This document shows, piece by piece, positions 1 through 12,000 of a DNA stretch of 64,000 nt. The stretch is taken from assembly GCA_028583605.1 (NCBI GenBank), contig CM053333.1, positions 11,741,638-11,805,637 on the forward strand. Direction: 5' to 3'. Every line of letters starts with the position of its first letter. The stretch's first letter is position 1. The position numbers were made by a program, and so were the translations under genes. The DNA is from Dastarcus helophoroides. Taxonomy: Eukaryota; Arthropoda; Insecta; Coleoptera; Bothrideridae. The notes under the pieces were generated by a model. The model did no database searches. It saw nothing but the letters and a program-made list of their open reading frames with translations, and had not been told where the DNA came from.

Positions 1-640
1 TGTGGGATTGTCATGAAATTACTACCATGAATTTGGAATAGAAATCAATCTATTTTTCGACAGAGACGTAATCAGTAATCACTTCCAGCACAATGGCCTC
101 GAAATCGAGCAATATTCTCCACCAATGCGCACACAACCTTCACGAACATTTGCCACCAACAAATTCATTTCATTCTCTGAACCACGCATGACAATGCAGG
201 AAACAGAAGGACGAATTTTGGATCACAGACGGCTCACGTATTTCCTCTGTGTCAAATTTAAAGTAAAACCACAGTTTTTCCATCGCTAACAATATAATCC
301 GTATGCGTTAACTGAATGTATCCAATTAAATATTCATTGAACATTTCCACGAAGGCATAAAACGGATATTAACATAAATTTGTTTAGAAATATCAAGATT
401 AAACTCGAAATTTGGATTTTTTTCTCGCTAATATTAAAACGTCGACTTTTGGAAATTATGACTTATTTCTCGAAATCTGGTACTCAAAATCGAAATTTCG
501 AGACTTGGGTCGAAAATCGGAATTTCGAAGTTAGGTGGAAATTCGACTCTTTTTCTTTTAGAAATTCCGGAAGGTGAAATTTTAGTTATTAAAATTTAAA
601 ATACCGAACGTACTCTATTGCCAACTGTTAGTAATTAGAG
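1..640. other. Unique intergenic DNA, nothing recognised
   Basis: No coding region, RNA or repeat is recognisable. The first 300 bases have a more balanced composition than the rest of the left end. From about 380 the A/T-rich motif aaatttcga begins to appear. The short open frame near 380-577 has only low-complexity composition and is not supported as a gene. Confidence 0.4.
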
Positions 641-2110
641 ACTAGAGATGTTATGGAGCTCCGTAACCGTAACCGAAACTGTCGGATATCCGAAATAAAA
701 AAATATCCGAATCCATAAACTGAAACCGTTATAAATGTTTCGAATAATTTCGGATGTTATTTGAAATAATTTTGCTAATTCCGATGACAACTTTTTTTTT
801 TTTGGTCAATTAATATTATAAGAAAAATTTGCTTGTATGTTACTTTACCTTACTCGCTATTACCATGACCACTACTTTTTTTAACTTGTTAAAAATGAAA
901 CGATTATTTTTAATTTCGACATTTTTCCAAATTTTCGATTTTTTTGAAATTGTCACCTCTTTAATTTTCCATTTTTTTTTAAATTTTGACTTTTCGTGAA
1001 CATAGGAATTTTTCATAAAACTTCGACTTCATTCCAAAATTTCGACATTTTTATCAAAATTTCAACTTTTTTATCAAAATTTGGACTTTTTTTATCAAAA
1101 TTTTGAATTTTTTTTCAGAATTTTGGTTGTTAAATGTCTGACTTCTAAATTTTAACTCTTCAAAGTTTTGCCTTTTTTAAAATTTCCGACATTTTTCAAA
1201 ACTTTTACTTTTCAAGAATCTCAGATTTCTTTGAAAATTTGACAATAAGAATTGTTGGTAAAGTCAAAGTTTTTGGCTTTTTGAGAAGATATGAATTATT
1301 CGTAAAATTTCGACTTCATTTCACAATTTGGACTCTTCAAAATCTTGATTATTTAAAAGGTTTGACTTTAAAATATTTGACTTTTAAGGATTTTGCCTTT
1401 TTGAAAATTTCGACATCTTTCAAAACTTTTACTTTTCGATAATTTCAGATTTCGTTGAAAATTTGACAATAAAATTTTTCGAAAACGTGGAGTTTTTTAA
1501 AGGGTTGAATTTTTCCAAAATTGCGATTTTATTTAAAAATTTAGACTTTTGGCAAAAATTTGATTTCTTGTCAAAATTGTGTTCTCTTTAAAAATGTCAA
1601 CTTTTTTTTTCAAAATTTTTTATGCTTTGTTTTCAAAAATGTCTACTTTTTGAAAACATGGATTTTTTTTCTAGAAATTTCGACTTTTCAATTAGGAAAA
1701 TTTGGCATTTTAAAAAAAAATATCCACTTTTTGCAAAATTTCTACTTTTAATCCTTACCCTTTCGAAAATGTAGATTATGAAATCTGGATTTTCTATAAT
1801 ATTTTCGACTTTTTCGAAATTCCATCTTTTTCTCTAAATTTAAATTTTTTAAAAATTATAATTTAAAAAAAACCAAAATATTGACTACTCTTTTAATTCC
1901 AACTATTTAAAAATATGGATTTTATTTGAAAATTTTCATTTCTTTTTAAATTAGGACTTTTAAGTATTGACCCTTTACAAATTTGTTGCTATATTTACGT
2001 AATTCTTTTTTAATTTTTCTGAAAATTTTGACTTCTTTTAGAAATCGTTTTAAAATTCGAAATTTTTTTCAAAATTTTAATTTCTGAAAAGTTGCGATTA
2101 AAAAATTTTA
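640..2110. repeat. Degenerate short-motif repeat sea, T-strand orientation
   Basis: Almost the whole stretch is made of drifting variants of a short motif (aaaatttcgacttttt, tttatcaaaatttc). Units are not in register, so it is not a clean satellite. The plus strand is T-rich throughout. Around 655-730 it contains a short block with gtaaccgtaaccg repeats. Apparent open frames here (for example 1239-1442 and 1560-1751) are Phe/Leu/Lys-rich translations of the repeat and not genes. Confidence 0.75.
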
Positions 2111-2119
2111 ATTAGAGGT

Positions 2120-4200
2120 GCCGAATCCATCACTAAAACTACCTGATGGTTGGTATGGAATGCTCAATTTCCCATTTCCAAAAGAAGTCTGCCTCCAGTA
2201 AATCTTGGTTCAGCAAAAATATGCTCGGGCTGTCTCCTGCAAGAATCGCGCACGAAATTCTTGTAAACAGGTTATTCACAAGGCAAAAAGTGATTTCGAT
2301 CGTAAAATGCGCCAGAGGCTTATCAATTGTCCGAATGGTTCCAGGTCTTTTTGTAAGGATTTGCAAGGTCGATTGGAAAGAACCTTTTATCTTCAAATTT
2401 TCCACGTTAACTAGATGACAACAACAATATTGCGACTACTTTCAAGAAAAAGGATGACCTGCTAGCCTTAATGTTTGCTGAAAATTCCAACTTTGATTCT
2501 CGAGACGCAGTACCTCCTACTTTCCCTAAAGTTGGCACTTCGCTGTATGAAGTTGTTTTCAGACAACGCACAGCCAGGAAGATTCTCCTCGAGCTCGACA
2601 CATCGAAAGATCCTGGCCTTGATGGTATCTTCGCTATTGTTCTTAAAGAGTTCCTAAAAAGGGTAAAAGGAATCTGGCAAACGCGCTATTGTTCTTAAGA
2701 AGTGCGCTCCAGAGTTGACTCCTGCCCTAAGCAAATTGTTCACACTCTCTTACAACAAAGGTGTATTCCCTAAAACCTGGAAATCTGCTAGGGTGCAGCC
2801 TGTCCCTAAAAGGGAAAAGGGAATCTGGCTGACGACTATCGCCCTATATCTTTGTTGCCGGTTATATCTAAAGTGATGGAAAAGGTTTTCAACATCGAGA
2901 TTCTCAAATATCTGGAATAGAATAGAATCATCTCGAAGAGGCAATACGGTTTCAGACAACAACGCTCAACTGGCGATCTACTAACATATGTTACTCATAT
3001 CTGTAACTCAGCTATGGAAAATTATAATGAGGTTAGGATTGTGGCACTGGATATCTCAAAGACCTTTGACAAAGTCTGACACTGATCTCTTCTCGCCAAA
3101 TTATGATTTTATGGTATTCCTCCTGGGCTCTGTCTATTTATATCTAGTTTTCTCGCTGACAGATATCTTCAGATCGTCGATGGGATGTCATCTAAGACAT
3201 TTGCCATTAAAGCAGGGGTGCCTCAGGAGTCCCTCCTGTCTCCTACTCTGTTTCTGTTACATATAAACAATCTCTTAGCTCCAACTTCCAATCCGATATA
3301 CAGTTACGCAGACTATAGTAGCCTGGTGTGATCTTTTTCTCCGACAAACCATCATCCGTCGCTGCTTCAGATCGACTAAGGAAACAGCAGATGCAGCTGA
3401 TTAATCGGGATCTAGAAATCATTCTGGAATGAAGTACAACAAATCTGGTCGATTTCACGCCTCAAAAACTCAGGCTGTGGTTTTCTCTAAGAAAACACCA
3501 AGGGATAATGCAACAAACATACTCATGGACGGTAAAATCCTCCCGATGGAATTTAATCTATCTTAGGAGTGAATGCGAGCACTAACTTCTCTTGGGACGA
3601 TCATGTACGCGCCATTGCCAAAACCGCGTCTCAGAAGCTAGGCTTTCTTTATAGATCTAAAAGATATTTTACATCTCATTAGTTACTCACACTATACAAA
3701 GCTTAAGAGTTAGGTCAACACTAGAATTCTCTTCTCATGTTTGGAGTTCAGCCCCAAAGCCACTTTAGCTCTTTTGGATTCAATTCAAAAAAGAGCGATT
3801 CGCCTAATGGATGGCGAGAGTTTGACCGATTTTCTCGAAAGAATGGTTGGTGATTTGTCTTTTTACTAAAAGTACTTTCATGGTAGATGCTCACAGGAAC
3901 TAATAGGATTGATCTCCCCAAGGACAAGACTTTTGAGGGATACAAGACAGTCGGAAACAGCTAATTCCTGTGCGGTCCAGCTTGACACAGTGAGGACTTC
4001 TGTCTACGGAGGCTCTTTTTTCTATATAACTTCCAAGTTATAGAACTAGTTACCGAATGAAATTTTCCCAATAAATTACAACCTATCCTTGTTTAAGAAG
4101 GCGGTTCATAACCATCTATCCTTGTTTCCGCATCCTTCTCGCGGTGCTTTGTAGGCATAATAGGGTTACAATTTGCGAGTGGACTGAACATTAAAAAAAA
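2120..4200 (+). mobile_element. Non-LTR retrotransposon remnant (LINE copy A, CR1/Jockey-like)
   Basis: This is a dead, 5'-truncated copy of a non-LTR element. Broken plus-strand frames give reverse-transcriptase segments in the correct order: a pre-RT region with VVFRQRTARKILLELDTSK (about 2545-2610), a LSYNKG segment (2745-2765), YRPISLLPVISKVMEK (2841-2884), a QYGFRQQRSTGDLLTYVTH block (2941-2998), a degraded DISK.FDK motif (3045-3075), and a LLHINNLL-like stretch. The catalytic box reads Y-A-D-Y at 3305-3316 instead of YADD. The C-terminal region ends around 4160 with LFKKAVHNHLSLF. Many stops and frameshifts are present. A close relative lies at 60640-63290. Clade placement is from remembered sequence similarity only. 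Confidence 0.85.
2641..2830 (+). repeat. Small internal duplications within LINE copy A
   Basis: A segment of about 50 bases repeats the GCTATTGTTCTTAA motif (about 2634 and 2684). A gaatctggc-containing stretch occurs at both about 2668 and 2820. LINE copy B lacks these insertions, so they arose within copy A. Confidence 0.5.
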
Positions 4201-4480
4201 TTGAATCGTAATCGTAATTTACAATTTTTCTTCAACTTTCAGATTAAAATAAAAAAAATAATAAAAATTCCATATTTGACAGTGCAATGTGAGAAATCAA
4301 AAGTTCGAAAAAAATAAATATTGACGTTTCAAATTTTACTTTCCAAACATCTTCCACTACATATAAAAAAACACAAAAAAATCAGTAATCAGACAAAATG
4401 TGGTTACCACGTTTCATGAACGGTCACCTCCGATATAGGGACATATTTTTACGGTCCCGAAGGTGTCTGCTTTAGAGAGA
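4200..4480. other. Intergenic stretch with a pogo/Tigger-like terminal fragment
   Basis: The stretch from 4386 to 4470 on the minus strand resembles the fragment at 21995-22085: both carry cggaggtgaccgttcatga and a cgggac motif next to it. This looks like one end of a pogo/Tigger-type DNA transposon family. The rest is A/T-rich and unrecognised. Confidence 0.45.
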
Positions 4481-4536
4481 TTTTACTTTATTTAACAAAA
4501 TGCAGTCAAATAAAACTTGCTTAAGAATAGAATAGT

Positions 4537-4542
4537 TTTATT
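4537..4542 (-). terminator. Poly(A) signal AATAAA for Creld
   Basis: AATAAA on the minus strand lies about 88 bases past the Creld stop codon, a typical distance for a short 3' UTR. The signal is seen in the sequence; its use is inferred. Confidence 0.5.
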
Positions 4543-4629
4543 GGTAACAAAACTCAATTTTTGGGTAACAAAATTAACAAAAATATAACTTAAATCGCCG
4601 TTCAAGGAAACTACTTTAACTGGAAGAGA

Positions 4630-4856
4630 TTACAAGGCTGACTGAAGAATTTGTTCCCCTAAGCCATCGGTTTTTGGGGTGGGGGGTGTATTCAAAATAT
4701 ACTCAGAAACTGAAATGTATATAGCCACCAATATTCCGATAATTGCCGCCAAAGTAGTGTTTTTATTAAATATTATACACGTAGCCACACATAGTCCCAA
4801 ATAAGTCAAATATCTGGTCAGGGAAACATATTTTTTTCTGTTTTCTTGTTGAATAT
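4630..4856 (-). CDS. Creld exon 4 (two membrane segments, C-terminus)
   Basis: Acceptor TTGTAG ends at 4857. The exon completes an Asp codon and encodes 74 further residues: two hydrophobic spans separated by KNTT, then a polar Pro-rich tail ending QSAL and a TAA stop at 4632-4630. This exon has no ATG of its own and is found only by following the splice sites. Confidence 0.88.
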
Positions 4857-7044
4857 CTACAAGAAGTGAATAGTTGAGTAATTAATGGCAACAAATGTTA
4901 TTTGATCTTACCAATACAAACATTATCTTGTAGTGCGTATCCTTTGGCACATTTTACGCACATATCTGGACCGTCTCCAGTACATCCTAAGCAGGATCTG
5001 TCGCATTTTAAACATTTAAAGGAGCCTTCATTGTTAACACAAAATTCATTAACAGGGCAAGGTGATTCGGGGGCAGCACACTCATTTACATCAAGACAAC
5101 CTTTTTCTTCGTCCTTTATCCATCCTTTATTACATTTGGAGCAACCTAGAGTAAAAAAGCGTGAAAACCCGAATCTTATAATCTCTATTTTTGTTTCTAC
5201 CGCAGCAGATTTCTGGAAAAACTTTTTTTTTCGTTTTTTGTCCAGAATAAGCTTTAAGCAATTCAAAATTGTGGCAAAGTATAAATTTCCCTCAAATTTA
5301 GGAGACTCGACTCGCCCCCACAAATCAAGTGAAATCCTCAATCGTATCTGTGTAAAATTGGTGATGTCGTGTTGTAGGAGACAACTTTGTTAATGACTTT
5401 AAACAACAGTTTGCCGAAATGTTGAAAAAATATTATAAATACTTTATTTTTATATACACTGAACCAAACACATGGGTTAAGTTAGATTAGAAAGTCAGTA
5501 TTCTGAGGTGTTACTGCAATTTTTCCGATTTTAAATTCATTCTTTTCATTTTGTTTTCCATGCAAGCGTAGAAGCATAATCAAGTTGATACCTTGAGTTT
5601 TTTCTAAAAATTTCTGTATCGGAATTTCAACTTTCCTTGGAATTGCGATTTTCTTGCTTAAATTTCGATTTTTCCCCCAGAAATTTCCACTTCATTAAAA
5701 ATTTGAATTTTTTTTGTAAATTTCGAATTTTTGTCTAAAAACGTCAACCTTTCCGGAATTTTGACTTTTTGTCTGAAATGTCGAATTTTCCCAAAATTTT
5801 TACTTTCCCCAGAAATGTTCACTTCTTTCCTAATTTGAAATCCTTTGACAAACATCCACTCTTTTCTAAAAATGTGTAATAATTAAACCGCATTCGTTCA
5901 AAGAAGAAAAAAAATGTCCTATTTTCTATGCAAATTATGTTAGTGCTAGTGTTAGTGACAAAGTTGAAAATTTGGATAAACTTTTTCTCTAAATTTGATT
6001 TTTATTTTTTAATCATCAAATTTTCCTTTTTTTAAGTTTGTATTTTCTCAAAATGTATTTTTTCCACATTTCAACTGTTCCCAGGCAAAATCGAAATTGC
6101 TATTTTGAGGTCAACACTGTCAACAATGATAAAATAAATAAATAAAAAATAAAATAAATAAATAAAAAAAAAATTAAAATAGTAGATTTGCTACGAAAAA
6201 AAAAATTGCACCATGGCCACAATTTGAAACAAAAAATGTAAGATCTGGAAATGAATAAAAACCCTGACTTTCACTCATTTGCCACTGCCTAATCAATATC
6301 AGTACCCAAGAAAAATTTACAAACCACTTGGACCAGCCTTGGTGCAAGACCCATCGCATGAAGAATGGCATTTGGAGCAAAGCATCTTTTTGGAATCTTT
6401 GTACGAAACAAAAAATCCTTCTTTACAAGTCTCACAAAACTCTCCAGCATATCCAACATCACAACTACATTTTCCACTCCCCTTCCTAGTACCAGCACCT
6501 TTACATTTCCCGTTACCATTACAAATGTTATTAGGATACCCATGACACGGACTGCAGTTGGATCCAAAATGGTTCTCAGGACAACAATACTTTATGGTTT
6601 CTATACAGAAATACTTGAACAAATCTGGGTTTTCCTTCTGTTCATTGAACCACCAATGCTCCAATTCACTGTCAAATTGCTCGTGAAGTGAGTAGCACTG
6701 GTCTTTGCCTTCTTCCACATCTGAGCAAAGATTTTCTTGTATTTCAGTTAACCTGATTTCACTGGTGGCATAACTGCCCAATTTTTCTTCTTCCCACGCT
6801 GCGTCCCCACCCTCAAACTTCCCCTTTTTCGTACGTTCCAACCCCTAAAATGAGGTTAATTTCCCCTAAAGAACTTTTACAATTGACGTGACATGTACGT
6901 TACCTTTTTAAAAGACTCCGTGAAAGTTTTGCATGCCCTACAAGGTGGTAATTGCGTCTGATGTAGTACATCTTTCGGACTAGTGCTTGAAACCCCGCAA
7001 ATAATTAACGTTATATTAAAAATAATGACAGAAAGTAGCCTCAT
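4630..7044 (-). CDS. Cysteine-rich with EGF-like domains protein (Creld), complete four-exon gene
   Basis: Exons on the minus strand are 7044-6904, 6844-6325, 5145-4912 and 4856-4630; all junctions are GT-AG and the frame is continuous, giving 373 residues. Residues 1-20 are a signal peptide. CRAC at 35-38 is the CXXC pair of the CRELD N-terminal domain. A Trp-rich segment near residue 110 is followed by an EGF domain (about 144-187) and a calcium-binding EGF starting DVNEC (about 239-268). A furin-like Cys cluster follows (to 297), then two membrane segments (about 312-328 and 333-353). Two C-terminal membrane spans are a CRELD1-type feature; CRELD2 lacks them. CRELD proteins act in the ER/secretory pathway and are linked to folding and calcineurin signalling (family knowledge). 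No frameshift or key cysteine loss is seen, so the gene looks functional. Confidence 0.93.
4912..5145 (-). CDS. Creld exon 3 (calcium-binding EGF and Cys-rich repeat)
   Basis: Acceptor CTCTAG precedes it, and GT completes the split Gly codon to give AGPSGCSKCNKGW across the junction, a conserved CRELD joint. DVNEC fits a calcium-binding EGF. The donor is GTAAG at 4911-4907, leaving phase 1. The 5146-6324 intron is 1.18 kb. Confidence 0.9.
5146..6324 (-). other. Creld intron 2, filled with degenerate repeat
   Basis: The intron contains T-strand copies of the aaatttcgac motif (5580-5870) and an A/T simple repeat built of aaat/aaataa units (about 6131-6178). No other coding segment is seen. Confidence 0.7.
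6325..6844 (-). CDS. Creld exon 2 (CRELD N-terminal domain and EGF)
   Basis: Acceptor TTTTAG lies immediately upstream (6850-6845). The exon carries the family-typical WEEEK, CCPENHFG and CNGNGKC.GAGTR motifs. It ends after the first base of a Gly codon at donor GTTTGT (6324-6319). Without splicing the frame hits a stop within a few codons, which supports the donor choice. Confidence 0.92.
6904..7044 (-). CDS. Creld exon 1 (signal peptide and CXXC)
   Basis: The start ATG is at 7044-7042, the first in a sequence that reads as a hydrophobic leader (MRLLSVIIFNITLIICGVSS), which supports this start. The exon encodes 47 codons, ends in phase 0, and is followed by donor GTAAC at 6903-6899. The intron to exon 2 is only 59 bases. 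Confidence 0.88.
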
Positions 7045-7343
7045 TGTTAGGAATGACTTAAGTGTAGGCGAGATCTAAATTATTTGATCGACATAGCGAT
7101 AATATTCGGTATTTAAATTACTACATAATTGGAAACATTTCGCCAAGTAGACAGGCCAAATTTGACAAGCGGCTTGACCTCTGAACTACACGTGGACCAA
7201 TGGGGCGGCAATAAATTAAAAATTAAACAGAAGGTCTGCTGGGGCTATATTACTATGTTAAAAAGGTTTTAATAAAAATTTAGAAGGTCTTAAAGTTGAA
7301 ATTCGTTAAAAAAATAATAAATAAACCGTCTTGAAGATAAGTA
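7045..7343. promoter_or_regulatory. Creld upstream region
   Basis: This is the presumed promoter side of Creld. It is AT-rich with no clear TATA or initiator I can assign, and nothing else is recognised. Confidence 0.3.
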
Positions 7344-7885
7344 ATCTAACGGCGAAAAGCTACACTAAGAAATTAGGTGTGGTATGTAATGAATAGATGG
7401 CGCACTATGCAAATGTTTATAATTATCTCCAGCGGTCTGTTCTTTCTGTAGATAATCTTAAAAAAAACGTATTATTTAAAATCAACTAATATCTAAAAAT
7501 ATTGTTTTTTATTTATTTTTAAGTACAATATAATGATAAATAATTTGTTTTGTCTAATGTGGCATCTAACGGAGAAAAGATAAAACACATACGTTAAAAA
7601 GATAGTATAGAATTTAAAAGATAGATGGTGCAAAAAAAGTATGCTTTTTAATTATTTTGAAAGATCAGAAATGCTTTTTTACTGATTTTTTTTTAAATAT
7701 CTATTTTAACCTTGTCATTATATTTGTACAAGAAGTTTTTTTAATCACATCTTTATTATATTGCAGTTAAATATCTATATCAGTGGTTCGTCATCTAACG
7801 GAGAAAACTTGCGCTAGATATAACGTAGCGGGGATACAATGTGGGATTTAACGGATAGATGGCACGAGATGGTGCATATTTAACT
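7344..7885. repeat. Three diverged tandem units of about 220-230 bp
   Basis: The motif atctaacgg.gaaaa recurs at about 7346, 7564 and 7793, each time followed some 50-70 bases later by a tagatggcgc/tagatggtgc motif. This gives three diverged units in tandem. No open frame is shared between them. Confidence 0.6.
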
Positions 7886-7912
7886 GTTTAACTTGTGTAA
7901 TACAGTCAAAAC

Positions 7913-8086
7913 CGGATATAACGACATCGTTTACAACGACGCATCGGTTATAACGATTAAATGGCAAGGTCCCGGCGATTATTTTAAAAGCTAACTGTAC
8001 TGCTAGTTATATTGCTTATAACAACTACCGGTTACAGCGTTCTTAGTTTGTGGCCCCTTCAATGTCATTATACCCGGTTTCAACTG
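7913..8086. mobile_element. Pogo/Tc1-mariner type MITE with TA target duplication
   Basis: A 174 bp element is bounded by TA on both sides (7911-7912, 8087-8088). Its ends are inverted repeats: CAGTCAAAACCGGATATAAC on the left, and the reverse complement of the right end begins CAGTTGAAACCGGGTATAAT, about 18 of 22 matching. The TA duplication and CAGT ends fit the Tc1/mariner/pogo superfamily. It is non-coding. Confidence 0.8.
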
Positions 8087-8369
8087 TATATTTCTTTTCA
8101 TTTTTTTCAAAATTTTAATTTTTTCAAGATTTTAACAAAAACAAAAATCCAGTAATAGTCAAAATTTTCAAGATAAACTTGAAATTTTAAGTTTAAATTC
8201 GAAATGTCGAAAACAGTGCACATTTCGAGTGTTATCTCCAAATTTTCAAAAAGTCAAGGAAAAGATCGCAATCTGTTTCGTTAAAATCGTTTCAAGTTAA
8301 AGTTTCGAGAAAGACAACATTTCGAATTTTCTCCAAATTTTTACTAGAAAATTCGACTTTGAAATATGT

Positions 8370-8569
8370 AAAAAGGTTTTACCACATCAGCAATTAAACA
8401 AATTATTAGGCGATATGTAGTTCGCCAGCAGAACTGACATTTTCAAGCGCACTATCTTAATTGATTAGGAAAAGAAGCATCGACAACATTTGCATTGAGA
8501 TTCAAATCGATACTGGGCCATAGACAGGTAATTAATAATACTGGCGGTCTTTTACTTTCTTTCCTCTTT
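8370..8569 (-). mobile_element. Non-coding end of a Penelope-like element
   Basis: This stretch lies just downstream of the GIY-YIG frame. The part from about 8375 to 8510 matches the reverse complement of about 28405-28560 (shared blocks ccagcagaactg and cttaattgatta, and attgagattcaaatcgat). A shared terminal sequence next to the endonuclease marks it as the element's terminal region. Confidence 0.65.
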
Positions 8570-9052
8570 CTAATTGTTTAACACATCTGGTACATGCAAT
8601 TTTGGTCTGTCACAAATAACCTTTAATAAACTGGAGGCCGCCAATAATCCCTTTTCTCCATTAAGGTTATCTGGCCTCTGGTTGATGTAGAATGTTTCGT
8701 ATGAATCAAGTTCTCTGTTATTTATAACCAATCTTAACAATTTTAAAATTTCAATGTTAATTTTGTATCTTGTTTTTATCATATGTTGGGCGACACTGGA
8801 CTTTTCTTCTGTATTGTATTTAAAATCAGAGATATGTTCTTTAAATCTAGTTTTAATCGATCTTTTGGTCTGTCCTACATATAAATTACAATTGGTGCAG
8901 CTTATTTCGTAAATTTCTGAATTTTCAAGCTTGTCCAATTTATCTTTAACATTACCAATTGTTGCAGAGTATAAATAAAAACTGTCCATATACGTTCCGC
9001 GGGCGGAGTGTTTTGCGGCTGCGAATTGCTTCGCGCTGTACCGACTGCACAA
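8570..9052 (-). pseudogene. GIY-YIG endonuclease domain of a Penelope-like retroelement (5'-truncated)
   Basis: The 160-residue frame holds EIYEISCTNCNLYVGQTKRS followed by IKTRFKEHISDF. This is the GIY-YIG nuclease signature with the CxxC pair typical of Penelope-like element endonucleases, which nick target DNA for retrotransposition. The start of the frame is arbitrary. No reverse transcriptase is found upstream, where degenerate repeat takes over. The copy is a 5'-truncated remnant, although this domain alone is free of stops over about 480 bases, so it may be fairly young. Confidence 0.85.
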
Positions 9053-9059
9053 AAAATAA

Positions 9060-12000
9060 ATTTTTTAGAAGAAATTGAAATTTATTGTTTAAACTCACAA
9101 TGTTGAGAGAATGTAAAAATTAGATTTGTAAGCTTGCAATTTCTTGAAAAAACGAAAGCTATTAGTTTATCGTTGATATTTCAAGAAAAATTTCCAAATT
9201 GAAAATGTAGTTTAATTTTTGGATAAATTAAAACTGAAACTGAAAGAAAACTACTCAAATATTAGAAAACGAAAATGTGTGTAAAAAAAGTACAAATCTT
9301 AGGTAAAGTAAGGTATCTGAATTTAAGAAGTAAAGTCAAAAATTGCTGCAGCATGAAGTCTAAATTTCCAAAAGATAATTTTTGACAAAAATATTGAAAT
9401 TTCGAGAAAAAGACAAATTTCAAGGAAAAAATCTAAACTTCCAAAAACAACATTTGAAATGAAAATAAAAAGTTCGATAAAAAGATCGAAATTTTGAAAA
9501 GGACAAATTTTGAAGAAAAAGTCGTTGTTTCCAAAAATATTACATACTGAATTTGAGATAAACATAAAAATTTCGAGAAAAAGTCAAATTTTACGCATAC
9601 AGTAGAAATATCTGAAAGTTCTGATTGTAGCAGGTAAAAAATTTCAAAAAGGATCCAATGTTAAAAAAAATAACGTTTCCAAAGAGACAAGATTTCGAGA
9701 AAAACCTTGATTTTGAGAAACGAAATTTTGATGAAAATTCAAATTTTAAGAAAGAAGAAAGAAAAAACGAAATTTACTAGAAATTTAAAATATCTCAGAG
9801 TTAAAAAAATAGGCAAATTTTGTGAAAAATTTTGAATTTTTCGGTTTAATATTTATTTTTTCCTGACTGAGACAAATGCCCCACCGTGAGGTCAGAAAAG
9901 GTCCAATATCGGGATAAATGTTAACATTTTGAGAAACAAGTTGGAATTTTCAGAAAATTGGATTTAAAAAAATCTCGAAGACCTTGAAATCTCCAAAGGA
10001 AATTGGCTAGGCTTCCAAAAAATGTTTTTTCAGAGTTTTTTTACTTTTTATCAATAGATCGACCAAATTTGGAGGAAAAGGCAAATTGTGATAAACAAGT
10101 CGAAATCTGCAATAGTTCGGATTTTGAAAAAGTGGACATGTTTAGAAAAGGTCAAATTTTGAAAAATGGAAATTTTGAAGAAAAAAGAATGAATAATTTT
10201 GAGATAAAAATTCAAAATTTTAAAGAGATCAGATTTTGGTAAAAAAATAGGTCAAATTTTAATAATAAATTCGAAGCTTGGAATTAAATAACTGTTTTTT
10301 TAAATGTTAACATTTTACTTCCTCGAGGTTTGATTTTCTTAAAAAAAAACTATTCATGTTGAGCATTGTCAATTTCCCGGTGTAGTCATTAATTGAATTT
10401 ACTAAGCAAGTTTAGGTTTCTCTAGCCAGAGATTTAGGTTATACATTGGTTCGTTAATAGCTAGGTAAAGTCGAATTTTTCAACAAAAAAAATCAATTTT
10501 AATAAATGGAAATGTCCAGAAACAAAATATATTGAATTATGTCAAAATTTGCAGAATAAATGAATTTCTAACAATAATTTGAAATCACTGGGGAATCAAA
10601 TTTAAATAAAAAATTAAGACAAAACAGATAATTAACAAAACGGACTTCGAAAAAAACATCGGGATTTCTGAAAAATACTTACAATTTAGAGAAATTAACA
10701 GAAACAGATCACACTTTCTAGAAAATATTTCAACTTTCCAAGAGAAAATCCTATTTTAAGATCAACATTGGAATTTTGAAAATAAATTACTAATTTCAAA
10801 AAAGACGAATTTCGAGGAAAAAAATTTGGAAAAGTCGGAGTATTCAGTAAATCACATTAAAAATAAAAACCTAACCTTTTACAGAAGCTCGAAAAATGTC
10901 CAAAATTTAAAAAAAGTTAACATTTTCAATGGTCTTATTTTGTGAAAAAGTGTAATTTTGAGAAAAAAATTGCAATTTAAAAAAGCATTGATCTCAACAT
11001 TTAAAATTCACCAAAGACATTGAATTTATAAAAAATCTTTTTCTCTAAGTCCTTAAAAATAGTTTTCTCGACATTTTTATAAACATTCTGATCTAGTTTA
11101 AAGAGAAAATATTTTCACAGCCATAAAATATCATATTTTGAGTGGAAAGTGGAAATTTGTTGAAAAAAACAAATATTAAGAAAAATTGAGGAATTTCGAA
11201 ATAAATAAACGATTTTTGAAACAGAAGTTCAAAAAATGAGAATTTTGACAATGAAATCGAAATTCCGAAAAAGTCGAATTCTGAGAGGAAAAGGCAAATT
11301 TTAGGAAAAAGTCTGGTTGAAGAGAAAAAGTAAAAATTTTGAGAAAAAGGCGAATTTACCAAAGAAAATATTAAATATCAGATATTGAGATAAAATTCAG
11401 AATTTCATGAAAAAGAATCCAGTCGAAATCTCCAAAAAATCAGATTCTAAACTTTGAAAAATAGCTAAATGTTTAGAAAATTATCGAAATTTGAAAAAAA
11501 AAACGAAATTTTGAGAAACATCGATAAGGACAAAAAATTCAGAATGTTCCAGAGAACCTTAAATTTCAAGAAAAAAGTCGGAATTTTGAAAAAAACAATC
11601 TAAATTTTGAGAAAAAGACGAAATTAAGAGAAAATGATAGAAATTCTGCAAAAAAATCCAAAGTTTAAGAAATAGCGTTTAATCTTTTAGTAAAAATTTG
11701 AAATGTTCCAGAAAGAATCAGATTTTACCAAAATTAAGAAAAAAAGCAAATTAATAAAAATGAAATTTTAAGAAAAAATGGAAATTTCCTGGATGAATAT
11801 TTATTTTCTCTTGACTGCTCAACTCAGGGGAAGACATATGCCCTACCTTGCCTCATGTGTCGTCAGAGAATGTCTAATATTGTGATACATGTCGAAATTT
11901 TGACACACAAATTGAAACTTCCAGAAAATTTTTTCGTTCTTACAAAAATTTTAAATTTCAAAAAAATATAGCTTTTTTTATCAGAAGATCCACCAAATTT

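Noticed and set aside
4902..5393. 163-codon plus-strand frame
   Set aside because: It lies opposite Creld exon 3, which has conserved domains and splice sites.
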